A stretch of DNA of 64,000 bases from Tetrahymena thermophila SB210 (GCF_000189635.1 NW_002476507.1:496001-560000), one strand, 5' to 3'. Numbered from the stretch's first letter, positions 36,744-51,138 are shown. A program made the numbers and translations. Notes: generated from the sequence alone by a model not told the origin.

Positions 36744-39573
36744 TCAATAATTCATATAGTAAAGCTATATTTCACCATTTTCGTGAGAAGAAACTAATTT
36801 ATTTTGGTACTCATTCATTTTTAAAGAAGTTGTACCAGTATTTATACTTTCTACATCTTATATTTTAGTAAAATCTGAGAAATCATAGAAGGTTGTTCTG
36901 CCTCCTCCTAAATATCCCCACATTGAAATTACCAATATACCTAATTTTTCGAAAAAACAGAAAGCACTAATCTCTGTATCTTCTTTAATTTGTTGTATCA
37001 TTTCCAATTTATCGAAATCCCATAACTTAAGTGTTTTATCATCACTGCATGTAATAAAATACTATATTCCTTTTACTTTGATAGGCTAGATCATATTTAT
37101 AGTATCTTCATGACCTTAGAAGTGTGTAACTTCTGATATCTGGCTACGTGCCTTTAAATATTCGTCTTGATTTTTGATATTTTCTAAAGATTTTAACTCT
37201 TTAAAAATATATATAGTTAACTATTGATGACCACCAGTAAAAAGAAGTTCATTTATTGGATCATATTTTATTTATTATATTATATCTACACAGTTATCAA
37301 CTTTGAAAACTTATTTCCCACTGAAAACACACCAAATTTTTATTTGCTTATCTGTTCCTCCTGTAACAACTATGTCTCTATCATCTATAAATTCTATTGA
37401 CATAATACTATCCTTATGACCACTAAGCTTTTGAGATAATGAATAAGCTATATCCTGCCAAAGCATGGCTAATTTATCCCTCCCTGCACTACCTATGAGT
37501 CTTCATTTAAAAATTGTATCATTAAGTTAAATTCTTTGAAAAAATGTTTGGTACATAAACCCAAACAAAATATCTAAAATTATTTAATGCTTTTTATTCT
37601 TAAAATCATATTTTTATTAATATAAAAAATTGTGATGAGAATAAATAATTAGTATTTATTACTTGTGTTTTTTAGAGTATTTGATTTGCATGATTCTACC
37701 TTCATGACCCTTAAGTGTGGCAATTAATTTTTTTTCAACTATGTCCCAAATTTTAATCTATCTATCATAAGAACAAGTAGCCAATCTTTATTCATCTAAA
37801 AATATCACATCTTTTGCTATTCCTTCATGGGCTTTAAATTTAACACCTACTTTAACATCTAAATTAATTTCTTGTTATGTATAACTACTTGAAAACATTT
37901 ATTATTTTGCTTGAGAACAATCATAGAACTAATCATTGTTCTATTGCTCCTATACTTAAAAGTTTTCTTAAATCTTTTTGATTTCTTAATATTCTTCTTT
38001 TTCATCAATCATATCATTCTTTTCTTTCTTTTTAGCTGCTTTTTTAGATCTTTCTACTTCTTTTTTCTTTCCATTTTTTTTTCCATTATTCCTAAATTAT
38101 TTCATCAATTGATATTTTTTTTAAATTCATTGTGATTTGTAAGTTTACCTATCTGAGTTAGATTCATAATCACTAATTTCTTCAGATGATTGTCTGCTTA
38201 TGCCTTTATTTGCTGAAATTTTTTCTTATTCTTTATGATAAGTATCTTCATTTAATATTGCTTTCGTGTCTTATAACATAGAGCCTTTTGAATGCTTATA
38301 ACTAGCTTCCTCATTCCATTAACTACTGAAAAGGTCATCCATCGTCGAAGAATCATTTTCTAATTTGACATCCGCCATATTACCTTTAAACATCTTTTCC
38401 ATTTATTTTTTGTTATCTAATTTAATTAAGCATTATGTTAAACAGTAAATAGTAAATTAGTAAATTTTATAAAAATTAATTTATTAAATTAATAAACACA
38501 CTTTTTATAAGCATAAAATGAAATAAAAATTTATTTTTCTCTTTTCCTAAACAAAACCAAATGCTTACTTGATATTTTTTATGGTACGGCCTTTAAAACA
38601 GATCTCGTCTACTCAATAGGCTTTGCGGGGGATGGTAGTTTAATTTAACCTTTTTCTAACTACTGCTATATTTCAATGCTATCAAATACTAAATCGGAAA
38701 CTTATTTTGTAATCACAGTGAGCTCATCAGTGATTCTACTCATGCATACTGCTATTTTATTTTTGGACTGTTCAATTTCCTAAATTTTATATTTTATTTC
38801 CTTTTAATTTTAAATTTGCTTTTTCCCTTTAAATTCTATGGCCATGTTAACTGAATTAACTTTGCTTACTAGCACAGATATGCACTGAATTTATTCTTCA
38901 GCGCTTACACATTCATTTTCTAAAATATTAGATAGAGCTTTTTGAAATGTCATACTTCCATCACCCAATGATGTATCTAAAAGAAGTCTTTTTTTAATTT
39001 AAATCTAAAAAAAAATAAGCTGTCTTCAGACAGAGTATGACAACTAGAAATAAATAAAAAAAAATATAATACCTAATTCTACAAATCATCTTTTAGCTTG
39101 TCGATTTATTCATTAATAATACCCTGAAAAACGCTTATACATTCGTGAATACCTTAATAAGATTCCACAATAGCTTTGTTATCTTTTTCAGCTGAAACAT
39201 TCTCATTTTCCTCAAACTTTTTATAATTAGCTTAGTACTCATTCAAAAATATTTTCAAAGGACGTATCTCATGCCCTTTATGACTATGATATTAGCAAAA
39301 GAGACAAATAAGGCCCCTATTTTTACATTATGTGTCAATGCAAACTTGGTTTAGAAGATTACTCTCATGCCCATCAATATCACACTCAAAATAGACAAAT
39401 TTATTCTTCATGGATTCAATTTTTTGCACCTATTAAGGTTGCTCTTTCTTCTTAGTTTATTTTTAAGACCTATTTTTAAAGCGATATCTTAGTTTTGGCT
39501 AATTTTTAAGAATAAAATATTGAGTTCTATTTATTTTTTTATGATTTAACTATGTATCTTAATTTTTTTGCAT
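36744..39573 (-). CDS. B-box-like zinc finger, coiled-coil and WD40 repeat protein
   Basis: The start at 39573 reads MQKNQDTQLNHKK. Residues about 58-105 hold a zinc-binding cluster, FECDIDGHES, then VCIDTQCKNRGLICLFC and HSHKGHEIRP, i.e. a C/H array like B-boxes. A coiled-coil region follows (for example KELVSKVNSVN-like and QIQNQKEIKYKIQEIEQSK). An intron with GTAAGC...TTAAATTAG (about 38566-38416) joins the frame to NNKKQMEKMFKGNMAD. Then come an acidic/Ser-rich linker, a Lys-rich stretch and WD40 repeats: CSYDRQIKIWDIV, GHEGRIMQIKYS, SGHKDSIMSIEF, TGGTDKQIKIW, TGGHQQLTIYIF and CSDDKTLKLWDFDK. The stop is TGA at 36746-36744. The order resembles animal TRIM proteins, with WD40 in the C-terminal position, but no RING is seen. 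If the joining intron is wrong, these are two genes, the WD40 one starting at 38402. A scaffold or ubiquitin-ligase-adaptor role is inference. Confidence 0.75.
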
Positions 39574-41160
39574 CAGGTTTATTCCTTCCACCTTCTTATA
39601 TTAATTAATTTAATAAGAAAGACTTAATAATAACAAAAACAACAATATTCAATCATAAACAATATATCTATCAATTCATCAAAACATTAATCTTTGATTT
39701 GCATAATCAATTCAAGAAAATACATGTAAATACTGCTTAAAATTTTTAATTGATGAAAATTATCAGAAATATGCACCCTAATTAAATACTAAAAGCAATT
39801 TAATTAACCGCTTAAATATTTATTTATTGGTTGAATTAAATAATTAGCAAGTATTTAAATTAATATTATAAAATAAACTCTTTGTTTAAATTAATTTTCA
39901 AAAAAAACTCTATTTTTAAAATTAAGTGATGAAAATTTAAAACGTTTTATTTAGAAACTATTTATTTTGTTTACATAAATATATTTGTGAAAATATTTTT
40001 TAATTGAAACTTATTTTAATAATATTTAACCATTAATTTTTAACAGACTTATAATTTAAATATATTTTTTAACTTTTCATTCAAATATTTTTTTTTCAAT
40101 ATCTTTTTTGTAAAGAATGAACTGTAATTGTTCTTAGAAAGGTCATTTTAATTTAACAAATAAAAGAAACAAACAAACAAAAAAATTTCACAATAATTTA
40201 AAGTCAAAATCAAAGTAGAAAATGAAAACACTAAATTTGTTTTTAAAATAATTTACAGGATTAATTAATTGATTTTTAAAAATCAAAAAGAGATGAATGA
40301 GTTGAGCTGACTTTAAATTTATTGAATCTAAACAATTTTATAGATTACTTAACTCAATATAAATTTCTTATGTTATATTAATAAATCTATGAATCAATAA
40401 ATATTCATTTAGTAATAATGAAGATTTTTAATCTATCTATTAATTAAATACAAAATTTAAAAATAAGATAATATTTGATTTATTTTAATTGAAAATTTAA
40501 CATTAAGAAAGATAAATAACGAAAATTAAGTAAGCAAAGGAGTATAAAAACATTATTCCAAACCTTAAAACAAATTATTTTTTCTAGACTTTTGCCCCTT
40601 TCTTAAAAATGAATAGCCATATAAGTAATAGGACATATAATTAATTAGACTATAAAATTAGGAAAAAGTACATAAAAAATATTATATATATTCTATAAAT
40701 AGGTGAAGAATACTTTCCATAAAGTACAGGAAACAATAGAATGTAAATAAAAAAACTATAAAATTAAGAAGTGACTTCAAATTAGCCTTAAAGAAATAAT
40801 TTTATGAAGAGCGTTTTAAAATAAAATGCATAAAATAGCTTGTAATCTTAGAATTCTATTAATTAAAACTTTAGAAACTAGTCTTCACCATCTCCTTAAT
40901 GCAATTAGTAAAAAGTAATAACGGGAAGGCGATTAGATAACTAATCTATCAGCATTAATACAAACTCTTCCTCTACAAAGATGTTGCAAATATGTAAACT
41001 TACAATATATTAAAAATTCTAAATTATATTAGCTAACATTTACCTTTAAATTATATTTAAAAGTATTTTAGTCTACCAAACATTAAATTTTTTAAAAAAA
41101 AGTTTTATTTTTAGAGTTTAAATATTTTTTAATGCTTATTATTTAGAAAGGCTTCCTTTA
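39574..41160. promoter_or_regulatory. Head-to-head intergenic region, putative divergent promoters
   Basis: About 1.6 kb between a minus-strand start (39573) and a plus-strand start (41161), so both promoters should lie here. It is AT-rich overall, with a more complex patch at 40540-40990 that contains a 165-codon open frame on the minus strand (see findings). I cannot point to individual promoter elements. Confidence 0.45.
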
Positions 41161-44100
41161 ATGAATGAAAGTTCAAGAAAAAGAATGAATTCAGATACCG
41201 AATCTAGTATGTTTACAAACAGGAATTTGCATTTACCAGTAGAATAAAATCAAGCAGATATATAAGTAGGAGATAGTATTTCTATGATTAAATGTGAGTC
41301 AGCAAGAGTCTCTTAAAAAAGCTTAGTGAAATATGGATAGAATTTTTTTAGTTCAGTTAAGAAGATACCAGAAAATTAAACTGAATATTAATTATAGCAT
41401 GCAAATGAAGGGACAAAGAATGGAATTATTTTATCAGAATATGAATTGCAGCAGAACAAATTAATAAATATTGGAGAAGAATAAGACAAAGTAGAAAACC
41501 ATATGAGCTCTAATTAAATGGAAAGCAAAAGCAAAAATACAAGTAATAAAAAGACAACAAGTCCAAATAAATATGATAAAAACAAAAAAGATATCAAAAA
41601 GAGAATAGAAGTAAAAAAAGAAATGTTGGCTTCAACTTTAAGTCCAAATACTACAAATAATTCTAAATAAATTAGTACAAACGATGGAAGCAATAAAGAA
41701 AATATGGAGTAGATTTTATAGTCTTAAGAGCTAATTTAATAGCAATAGCAATAATAGCAATAGTAGTTAGATTAAAATAATATTTAGAAATAAACCAAAA
41801 AAGTGAATAGAAAGAGTGCTTCACAAACCTTTTCACCAACTTAAATTAAACATATACAAAAGTTACTAAATAACAAAGAATCTAAAAAAAAGAAAAAAAA
41901 TTAGCTCTTTTTATATAGCAACTTAAGCTCGCCTAAGCATATTGCTAAATTAGAGATTTCTGGGACACTTTCTTCAAAGGGATAACATTTAATATAAGAG
42001 ATAGCAACCCCAAATGGAAACATTAATAAAAACAATTTAGAAAGTCAAACAATTTAATAAGATTTTCAAAATGGTAAAAATAAAATTAGCAATAGCTTAA
42101 CTAATGAAATATAACAGTAAAATAAATATTTACAAGCAGTTTATTAAAATTAAAATTATATAAGCTCAAATAATAATTAAAATCATGAATAAAAACTATC
42201 ACAACAATCTTCAGCATCAGACTTGGTTATGTAAACTAATACTAAGACAAAGAATAAAAAGACAGTTTCAAATGGGAACGGCTTTATTAATTAAAATTCA
42301 TAAATAAGCTAAAATAGATAAGTATCTGTAAATAAAAAAATATCATAAAATTCAAGTCATAATTCTTTACATATAGCTCATAAAAAGTAAAATTCTATAT
42401 CTAATATTTCAAAAAATCATAATGAAGGAAATATAAACAACTCTCCTCTTCATAAAACTCATAGACAAACTGCAAGCCTTTAAATAAACTCTTCTTAGCC
42501 ACAAATTTAAGTATATAATCAAGACTTAAAAAGATAGAAATCAGAAGAGTTTTTATTATTTATCAATGAAAATGCTACTAAAATATAAAGTATTTTTAAT
42601 TTTAAGTTTAAACAAAATATATTTTACGATTTAAATAAATTAAAAATTAATTTTATTTTTAAATAAAAAGAAGAAATTGAAGATAAAAAAAAGAAGGAAG
42701 AAGAAGAAAGATAAAAAAAATTGGTTGAAAAAGCTTTGCTGAAATAAAAAAATGAAACAATTAGACAAAAAAACTTAATAAGATATACTTTAAAACAAGC
42801 ATCGCTAAAAAATAAGCAATAAAATTAGTAGCATCTATTAACTAACAGAAATTAAAATGATGCTTCAAAGAAGATTAATCTTCTTTTTAAAAATGTTTAA
42901 GCTAAGCAAAATTAATTATTAAATCAAACATAATCTAGAAGTATGCTAAAATCACCAAAAAATCAAAAAAAAATAGATCCTAAACAAAGACGTATTAATT
43001 TGGGATTAGAATGCTTAAACTAATTAAATGAATCAGCAATTCAAAGTTTAATTCACAGTAAACTATCACATTATATTGTAAACTAAATTTTGAAAATATT
43101 TTAATTTATAAAAAGATTAAAAGTTGAGAGCCACCTAATCAGTTCATCTAAAAGACGAAAGTAAAAGTAATAAATATTCATTTGGCATACTTTTAAAAAG
43201 AAATTAATATTTTTTTAAATTAAAGGAGCTTTTTCTCCAGAAGAAAAGAAACAAATCTAAGAGTTTATGTTTATAAAAAAGAAATAAATAGATTAAGATA
43301 TAGAGAATAAAAAAAAAGATAAATTAATGAAGCAGCAAAAACTTAGATTGAATCTAGAAATCTTGAAAAATGAAATTAAGGAATAGATAAGCTCTTGTAA
43401 ATCTTCCAAAGGAGGCTTTAATTAAAATTCAAACAATTTGTCCAACGGTCAATAAAATTCATCTTCTAAGAAAGCTAAAAGTTCTTCAACTAGACATTTT
43501 AAGAGTTTAACATTTTCAGCTCCTTAGTTTGATAATCTAGGGCATTAAAATTCTTTGTATATTTCACAAATAGATACTAATAAAGCAGATTAGTTTTATA
43601 ATAATACTAATAGCAGCAGCAATCTTAACTAGCAAGATGGTAATATTTAAATAAAAGATTTAAAATAAAATTAATTTTTTTGAAATTTAATTCGAACATT
43701 TTCATATAAATTTAAACAGAAATGATATTTTTTATTTAATTAAAGTACAGTTTTTTAATTTTTACAAATTTTTTCTAATTAATAAATAAATAAAAATATA
43801 ATATAGATTAGGTTTTTGACTATTTGTATGAAGAGTATAAAAAAAATTTTAATTGGAGAGATTAATTAGAATAAAATTTACATTACTAATCTTTACAAAA
43901 CTTTCATTAAAGCTGCTCATAATTTTCAAATCAGAAGGATGAAAGCATCATTAATAATTAAAACAAGCAACTAACTTCTTCGAGCAATCAAAAAAGCTTA
44001 TCAAATAGAAAAAAAAGTAATAGAAGTTAATCTTAAAAGATGGAATATAATTATTAAAAGTAGGTTTCTGACCAATACTATAATAACTAGAACTAGTTTA

Positions 44101-47100
44101 GCCAAAATAAATTAAACGATTTTGTAAATACTTTAAAACCTTAAAGACTGTAATTCCAAATTGATGAAGATAAAATTATTCAAAACGATAATTAAAATTT
44201 AGTTATTAGCTAGTAATTAGGTCATAATTCTAATTAAGATTATCTATACAACTCATAGTAATAAGATTTGTACTAGTCGTTCAATGCTTAGTAAAATCAA
44301 GAATTTTAATAGAGAAAAAATTAAATTTATGTATAATACACGAAACTGTCTCAAAGAATATAAAAATAGATTTTTAAAAATTTGAAAGAATAGAAGCAGA
44401 TTAACTAATATTAATAGATAAATCAGAAAAGAGATATGTAATTATAGTCATACTAAAACTAGATTGACACATAGGCATAAATTTATAAATAATATTCAAA
44501 CAGAGATAAAATATAAGAAATTGAAGAAGAATTATACGAATAAAATGATGATTATGATGAAGTTAGCCCTCACTAAAATGCATATGACATACCTAATTAA
44601 TATTTCCATGAAAATGAAAAATCTGAAGATTAAAAAAAGCTCCTAAATGAATCTTTTGAGAAAGATTAAAATACCAACAAAAACTATTCTTTATCAATTT
44701 AAAATTAATAGAGCTCAAACTAAAATAGCTCAAATGCTAATTAAAAATATTTGTAGCAAGATGAGTCAGCAAAATTGGATTATTCTAATAATATGAATAA
44801 ATATGATTTATATAAACTCACAGAACTGAGTAGCATTAAAAATAGCAGTGTTGCTGAAGTCGTACAAAAGAAAAGCGAAAATAACTTAGGAAACAATTAA
44901 CAGCAATAGCAAAATTAAACAAATATGTTGTTGGCATAAAACTAAGCAAATTAACAATTTATTTAAAACTAAAAGGATGCTTAAGATGAAGAACATATAA
45001 GTGACTAAAAAAATAACTAGGTTAGACAAAAGAGTAAAAGCGAGTAATTAACTTCAAACTAAAATTATGACAGCCCTTCTAAGGGAACTAATTTAGTTGA
45101 TGAGATTCCGACTATTTAGTCTGATGCATCTTCAGAGTTCTAAGCTCAATACGAAAATCAGGTATAAAATATAAAATAATTTTGTTTATTTACTTATTTT
45201 TAAATTATTAGTATCAACAGCAAGAAGAAGGATATAGTAATTCTTATGGAATGAATGAGGAAGAGCTAGAAGAGTATATGTATTATAACATAGCAGCAAT
45301 ATATATTTAGAAAGTTTGGAGAGGATTTTACACAAGGAAGTTGCTAAGAGATTTCTTTTTAGAATTAGAAGAAATGTATGAGAACCAAGAAAATGATCAA
45401 TATCAAAAAAGCGTACTCACTGATTAGTCCTAACATTAAAAAGCTAATTAAGCAAATAAGAATTCTTAGGATGATTTAATTAAAAATATACAAAGTTCTA
45501 ATAATGGAAGTAATATCGATAATAGGGATGATACCTAGATTTAACAAATTATTGAAAAAACAAATAAAACAAGTCAAGCTGATGAAAATAAAATATAAGG
45601 AGCCGATTAATAGATTAAATAAGGATATGATTTTAACTCAGCTAAAATTGTTGAAACAATGGGCAGCAGTGATGATAATATTTAACCTATTTTAATTGAT
45701 TTGAATAGGAAAAAAGATTCAAAAGAATAAAATTTTCCATTAAAAAACACAACTTTATAACAAAAAATGAATTCGAGCCCATAAAAAAATTAAGAAGGTA
45801 TCAGAGATGAAAATTAATTTAAAAACAATAGTGGAGGTAAAAGTAATTAAAATACAGATAGTTAATTACAGAATTAAAATAAGAGTAGTTATCATAAAAA
45901 TGATTTAGAAAACTTAATATCGTAAATAGATCTTAATTAAAAAGACTAAAAGCTTAAAAATGAGACATTATAAATGTAAGAAATCAATGAATTTTCGAAG
46001 AGTTTACTTACCTTGAAGGACTTTGAAAAAAGTACTGAAAACAAATATCCTTCAAAAACATAATTTGAAAATGGCATGAAACTTTCTGATGAAAATTAAA
46101 TAACAGATTCTTAGTACTATGACACTCCTTTGAATTAATAATTAATATAAGATTTAGATGCCTAAAAAAGAAATGACAATTTTAGTAAATGAATTTATTC
46201 CAAAATTATATTCAAATTTTTTAATTTTATTTTTAAATAAAAAGGCTTGAATCAAAATATAAATTTAATTAAAGATAAATACTCTGAAACCTACCAGAAA
46301 ATCAAGGAAGACCAAATTAATAAATGGAGCGAACTCATAAGTGACTTATAAAAACTATAGAATTAACCAAATAGCTAGATAGACTCAGAGCAAATAAAAA
46401 AACTATGTTAAAAATATGAGAATAACAAAAATTAGCTTATTGATTAATATTAATAGATGATAAAAAGCTAAGAAAACAAGGCGATTTAGGAGAATAGTCC
46501 AATTTTAAAAGTAAATTTTATATTAAAATAAGAGAAAATATTTATTATTTTTTTAAAAATAGAGTGAAAAAGAGATAAAAGATAATATTAGCAGATAGTT
46601 ATAAGATAAAAAAGAAATAAACAAAAACAAGTAAAATGAAATATTTGAATCGTCACCTGTTTAAAAATAAAAATCACTGAGTAAAAATAATTAAGGAGTG
46701 TTAAAGAGAATTGATAAAAATAATTAGTTATCTAATATGCAGGATGTTTTAGGTTCAGAATAACTTATGAGAGATTAATCAGCTATTGCTGCAGCTTTGT
46801 CATAATCCAATCTTTCTGATTAATATGGTATAATAAAATTTATCAAAAATAAATAAAATTAAAAATACTTTTATTATTTTTAGAAGATTTATCAACAAAG
46901 AATTAATACTCAAATAAAATAAATGGCTTAAGTTAGAGTGTAGATTTTAATGAAAATCGCAATAATAAAATAAATAAAAAAAAGTAATAAATCCCAAACT
47001 ACTCTGATTATATTTTTGAAAAATTACCTTAAAGAGACTTTGCTTCAGGTAAATTTAATCGTTTGATGCTCAAAAAAGAGTCTATGGATGAGTTGGTAAA

Positions 47101-50100
47101 AATGAGGGAAGAAATAATTTCTTATCAAAAGGAAGCAAAACTTTAAATTATAAACTAAATGTTTGAGTAGAAGGTAATAATTTAATATTTTTTTAGGTTT
47201 TTGCTAAGAAAAATAATTCTTTTTTTGTAAAATAGAAAATTCCACTTTAAGTGTATCAAACTAAACTAAAAGAATGTGAGTAATGGGCTCTTAAAGAACT
47301 TGAAAAGTTACAAAAAAATCATCATGAAATCGAAAGGGGATGGAGGAAATTTGCTGAGACAATTAAGTAAACAAAGAGAGGGATAGAGTTTATGAAATAG
47401 ATTAAAAAAATTGATTATAACAAAATACTTGCTAATTCTTAAGATGAGATTAAATTCAGTAGACTTTTATCCTTTAGGTAAATTAAATGAATTTTTTTTT
47501 TTTGAAGATTATTTAATGAATTCATCAAAATAAAGGTCTGACAGTGAAGCTAGTGAAGGTGATGTATTCAGTGAAAGAAAAGAGTACAATTCTTAAATAC
47601 TCAATATTAATAATTTAAAAAATTTATCTGGAATCAGTTAAGGTAACGGGGCTGGCTTAAACAATTGTATTAGTCCAAGCAATATAAAAATAGTTGATTA
47701 ATACTAATTAAATGAGAGACCGAAAAAATATATTAACTAATAGAATCAAGGATTGAGTTTATTACAAAATGGCTCAATAAAAGGAACTAATAGTATCAAT
47801 AATTATGTTCTAAGTAAAAGTTGTACTAGTTGGGATGGCAATATTTTAAATACAAATAATAGTGAAGAAGTTGAGTTTGACGACATAAACGATTATTTAA
47901 AAAAAATAAAAAATAACTTTGCTAGAAGTTTATCTAAATAACAATTATATGGATTTTAAGTTCAATAGAACCAAAATAACTAATTGTAGCCCTAGAATTC
48001 TTTGCCTGACGAATCTTCTTCAATATCTCCATAATAATCAAGATCAAACACACCTATTATAAAAAATGGTGATGAAAGCAATAATATGAACAACAACATC
48101 AATTAAACAAAAAAAGATGATAAAGAAATTAATGACTAAAACAAAATTAATAATTTTGAAATATCTCCTAATCCCAAACAAAAATTATTAACGTAAATGA
48201 CTATAACATAGCAGAGTAAATTAAATATTTTCCAAAAAATTATTTTTAAAAGTTTATTTATGAAAATTTAAAGGTGAAAATGATTTGAAAAAAATTGGGT
48301 TAATGTCATTAGAAAGTGCTAGCTCTTCTGTATAGTCTTAAAGTTCTGAAGCCTAGTTCAGCCAGCATTTATTTGAATATGAAAATGCTAAAAAACTACA
48401 ACAATAAGAGAAAAATAATGGAAATATTGAAGATTAAGATGGCTAAGAAAATAAACAACAACAATAAAATAACATATAAAAATAAATATCTGACTAGCCA
48501 AATAAAGAGGTAATTATTTAGTATTTTTTTGTTTGTTTTATAAAAATTTTTGACATTTATTTATAATCCATCGTATATTAATTATATTCACAGCTTATGT
48601 CAATTGAATAAAAGGCGAACATAGTGAGTGACAAAATTATAGAAAATCTGATTGATGAAGTTAATAATGGTACTTTCAATTATTTTAATATATTTTTATA
48701 TCTAATTTTTAAATAAATTTTATAGAAATTTATGAGATAAAACAGAAAGAAAGCACAAAATAATAAGCTCATTATACAGAAAATAATGTTTATCCTAATA
48801 TAAACGAAGTTATGCCCACTAATATTGAATATAAAAATCAGTTTGATGAAAAGGTGATACCTATTGAAAGCTGTGCTAATCTTAACAGTATTAAAGATTT
48901 CTTGGTTGCATTGGCAGAATTTATCAAAGGTAATCTTTAAATATTAAATTTTGAAATTAAAAAATTTATTTATAATAAATATATTTAAAGAAAACTTTAG
49001 AGAAGAATTTTTAGGAAGAATTAATTTACCTCTTGGTATTGATCCCCTTGAATTTTTAAAGACATTTAACATTACCGAGAATACAGAACCTCAAGACACA
49101 GAAACATCAAATGCTCCAATATATCCGTTAGTTAAATATATTCATGTGTAAAAGCCTGTTGTTAGTGAAGAAATATTCTTAACTTTTAATGAATTATACC
49201 AAGTAATTCATTTTAAACAATAAAAATAAATAAACTATTTCAATATTTTTATAAAAGAGAATGATCAGAAAATAAAAGAAATTGGAAAATAGAGAACTCT
49301 ATTTTGATGGGTAAGAGGAAAAATTTGCAGATGATGACGATGAAGATGAAGATATTGATATTTTTAATTCATAGAGTGACATTGAAAAATATAACTTAAA
49401 GCTAATTTTTGACTGTTTTAATGAGGCTCTTGATTTTTTGAGACCATTCAGTTTAGGAGGAAAGCCTTTACCTTGGAAATTAAACTAAAAAAAACTAGCA
49501 AATTTGAAGGTTAAAGATCAGGATATAGAAAGAGTTCTTGGTATGGCTATAGGAAGAACTTTGAAGTGGGGTTCATGTCTGTGTGGGTTTATTCCTGAAA
49601 AAATTGAATTCCCCCCTGGTTAAGATGAAGAAAATAACGAATACTTAAATTAAATCAAAGAAGACAGATTAGCTTAGATGCTTGAAAATGAGGTAATATT
49701 TTTTAATAATAACATTAGAAAAGCATGATATTATAAAATGTAAAGGTTTTAGAAAACGAGCATAAATGGCTTATTTATGAAGAAGAAGAAACAGATGTTT
49801 AGCTAGAGATAGCGGACGATATATTCCACAGTCTGATGAGCGAAACAGCACAGTGGCTATATTTAAAAATGTAAGGAAAACTTGAATTAATGGATGCCCT
49901 CTAGATTAATGTTGGTAGAGACTAGAAAATGAATTTCGATGAAATGATAGAAGATGAGGAAGACTAAAAGTAACTTTTAGATTATTAAGCAATTTAAGAT
50001 GGTTAAAAAAATAATACACAAAGTGGCCTGATGAGCAAATTAGGTGCAGCTAATATTCTAACTCAAAAAAGATTTAAAAATTCTAATGAAGCAAATATTC

Positions 50101-50540
50101 ATGCTAATATAGAAGAATTATATGCATAAAGTTAAAATCAATATCTAGATGATGACAATTTAATTGTAAATTTGGATGATCCTTCTAACTATCATAAGAG
50201 AAAAAGAAAGGCTATAAATTAAAACAATACTAGTGAAGACTAAGAATACAACGAGCTAGATGATTCAGATAATTACGAAAATGAATACTACTCAAATAAG
50301 AAAACAGCAAAGGCCAAGGAGGAAATAAGCTAAAAAAGGAGATAAGGAAAGTAAGAAGAAATACAAAGTAAATAAAATGAAAAATTAATATTTTAGCATA
50401 GATAATTGAGCTACAGCCCATCAAATTAATATAACTAATTTTAATAATCTCCTGTAGAATTCGGAGATATTTAACAAAAATATAATTAACTTATCGGCTC
50501 TACGAATTCTAAAGCATCTTCCCTAAATTCAAGCTTTTGA
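41161..50540 (+). CDS. Giant Gln-rich coiled-coil protein with IQ calmodulin-binding motif
   Basis: The model starts MNESSRKRMNSDTESS and ends SKASSLNSSF at TGA 50538-50540, with at least ten introns (for example about 43638-43809, 45162-45210, 49692-49745). The N-terminal third is Ser/Lys/Gln-rich and disordered, with a polyglutamine run at about 41734-41770 spelled with TAA, TAG and CAA. A charged helix (EEIEDKKKKEEEER) follows near 42670. An IQ motif, AIYIQKVWRGFYTRK, at about 45294-45338 should bind calmodulin or a centrin-like protein. Later regions include helices and an acidic block (near 49325). The C-terminal part is the best ordered: LIFDCFNEALDFLRPF, RVLGMAIGRTLKWGSC and a helix reading ADDIFHSLMSETAQWLYLKM. 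The whole suggests a basal-body or cortical scaffold, by inference. The gene may be two; the 43640-43810 intron is the weakest link. Confidence 0.6.
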
Positions 50541-51138
50541 ATATGAGAAATATTTCAATATAAATTATTGTAAAATGTATACAAAATTAATAACTTCTTT
50601 TAAATATTATATTGTTACTTATACAATTTAATATGTCAATTTATCAAATTTATATTTTATTAATTAATTACAATTAAAAAAAACCCTAAAAAAAATTCTA
50701 AATAATCTATCCCTTTAAACCATATATATTAAAATAATTATTTTAATAATTAATTAATTTTTTTATTTTTAAATACTTATTTTACTTTATTAATCACACT
50801 GCTTAATTACTTTTTTTGTATATAAAATTATATTTTTTAATTTATTTAATTAAAATTTTTATTATTTAGTATTTATGTGGTTATTGATTGACTTTAGTGT
50901 AATACTTTTTATTAAAAAGTATCTTTTGATGCAGTTATTTAATCCAACTAAGTTATTATTTGCTTGCCTTTTGGTTATTGAAGGTTTGATCAGTAATTTA
51001 GTATTTTTAAAATATTACTTGTGATTAATCATAATTTTGATTTTTAAATATTAAATAGATTTTGATATCAAAATAATATAATAAGTGTATTAGCTAATTA
51101 AAATCTATAAATAATTACATTGATAAGAAATTATATTT
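50541..51138. other. Intergenic spacer
   Basis: About 600 bp of AT-rich sequence between the IQ-motif gene and the first channel gene, both on the plus strand. It should include the channel promoter. No gene is seen. Confidence 0.55.

Noticed and set aside
37911-38135. Phe/Leu-rich plus-strand frame
   Set aside because: It is the antisense of the Lys/Glu-rich linker in the WD40 gene, which explains its composition.
41161-43700. Group I intron or retroelement to explain the large IQ-gene locus
   Set aside because: The interruptions are short AT-rich GT...AG introns, with no reverse transcriptase or ribozyme core motif.
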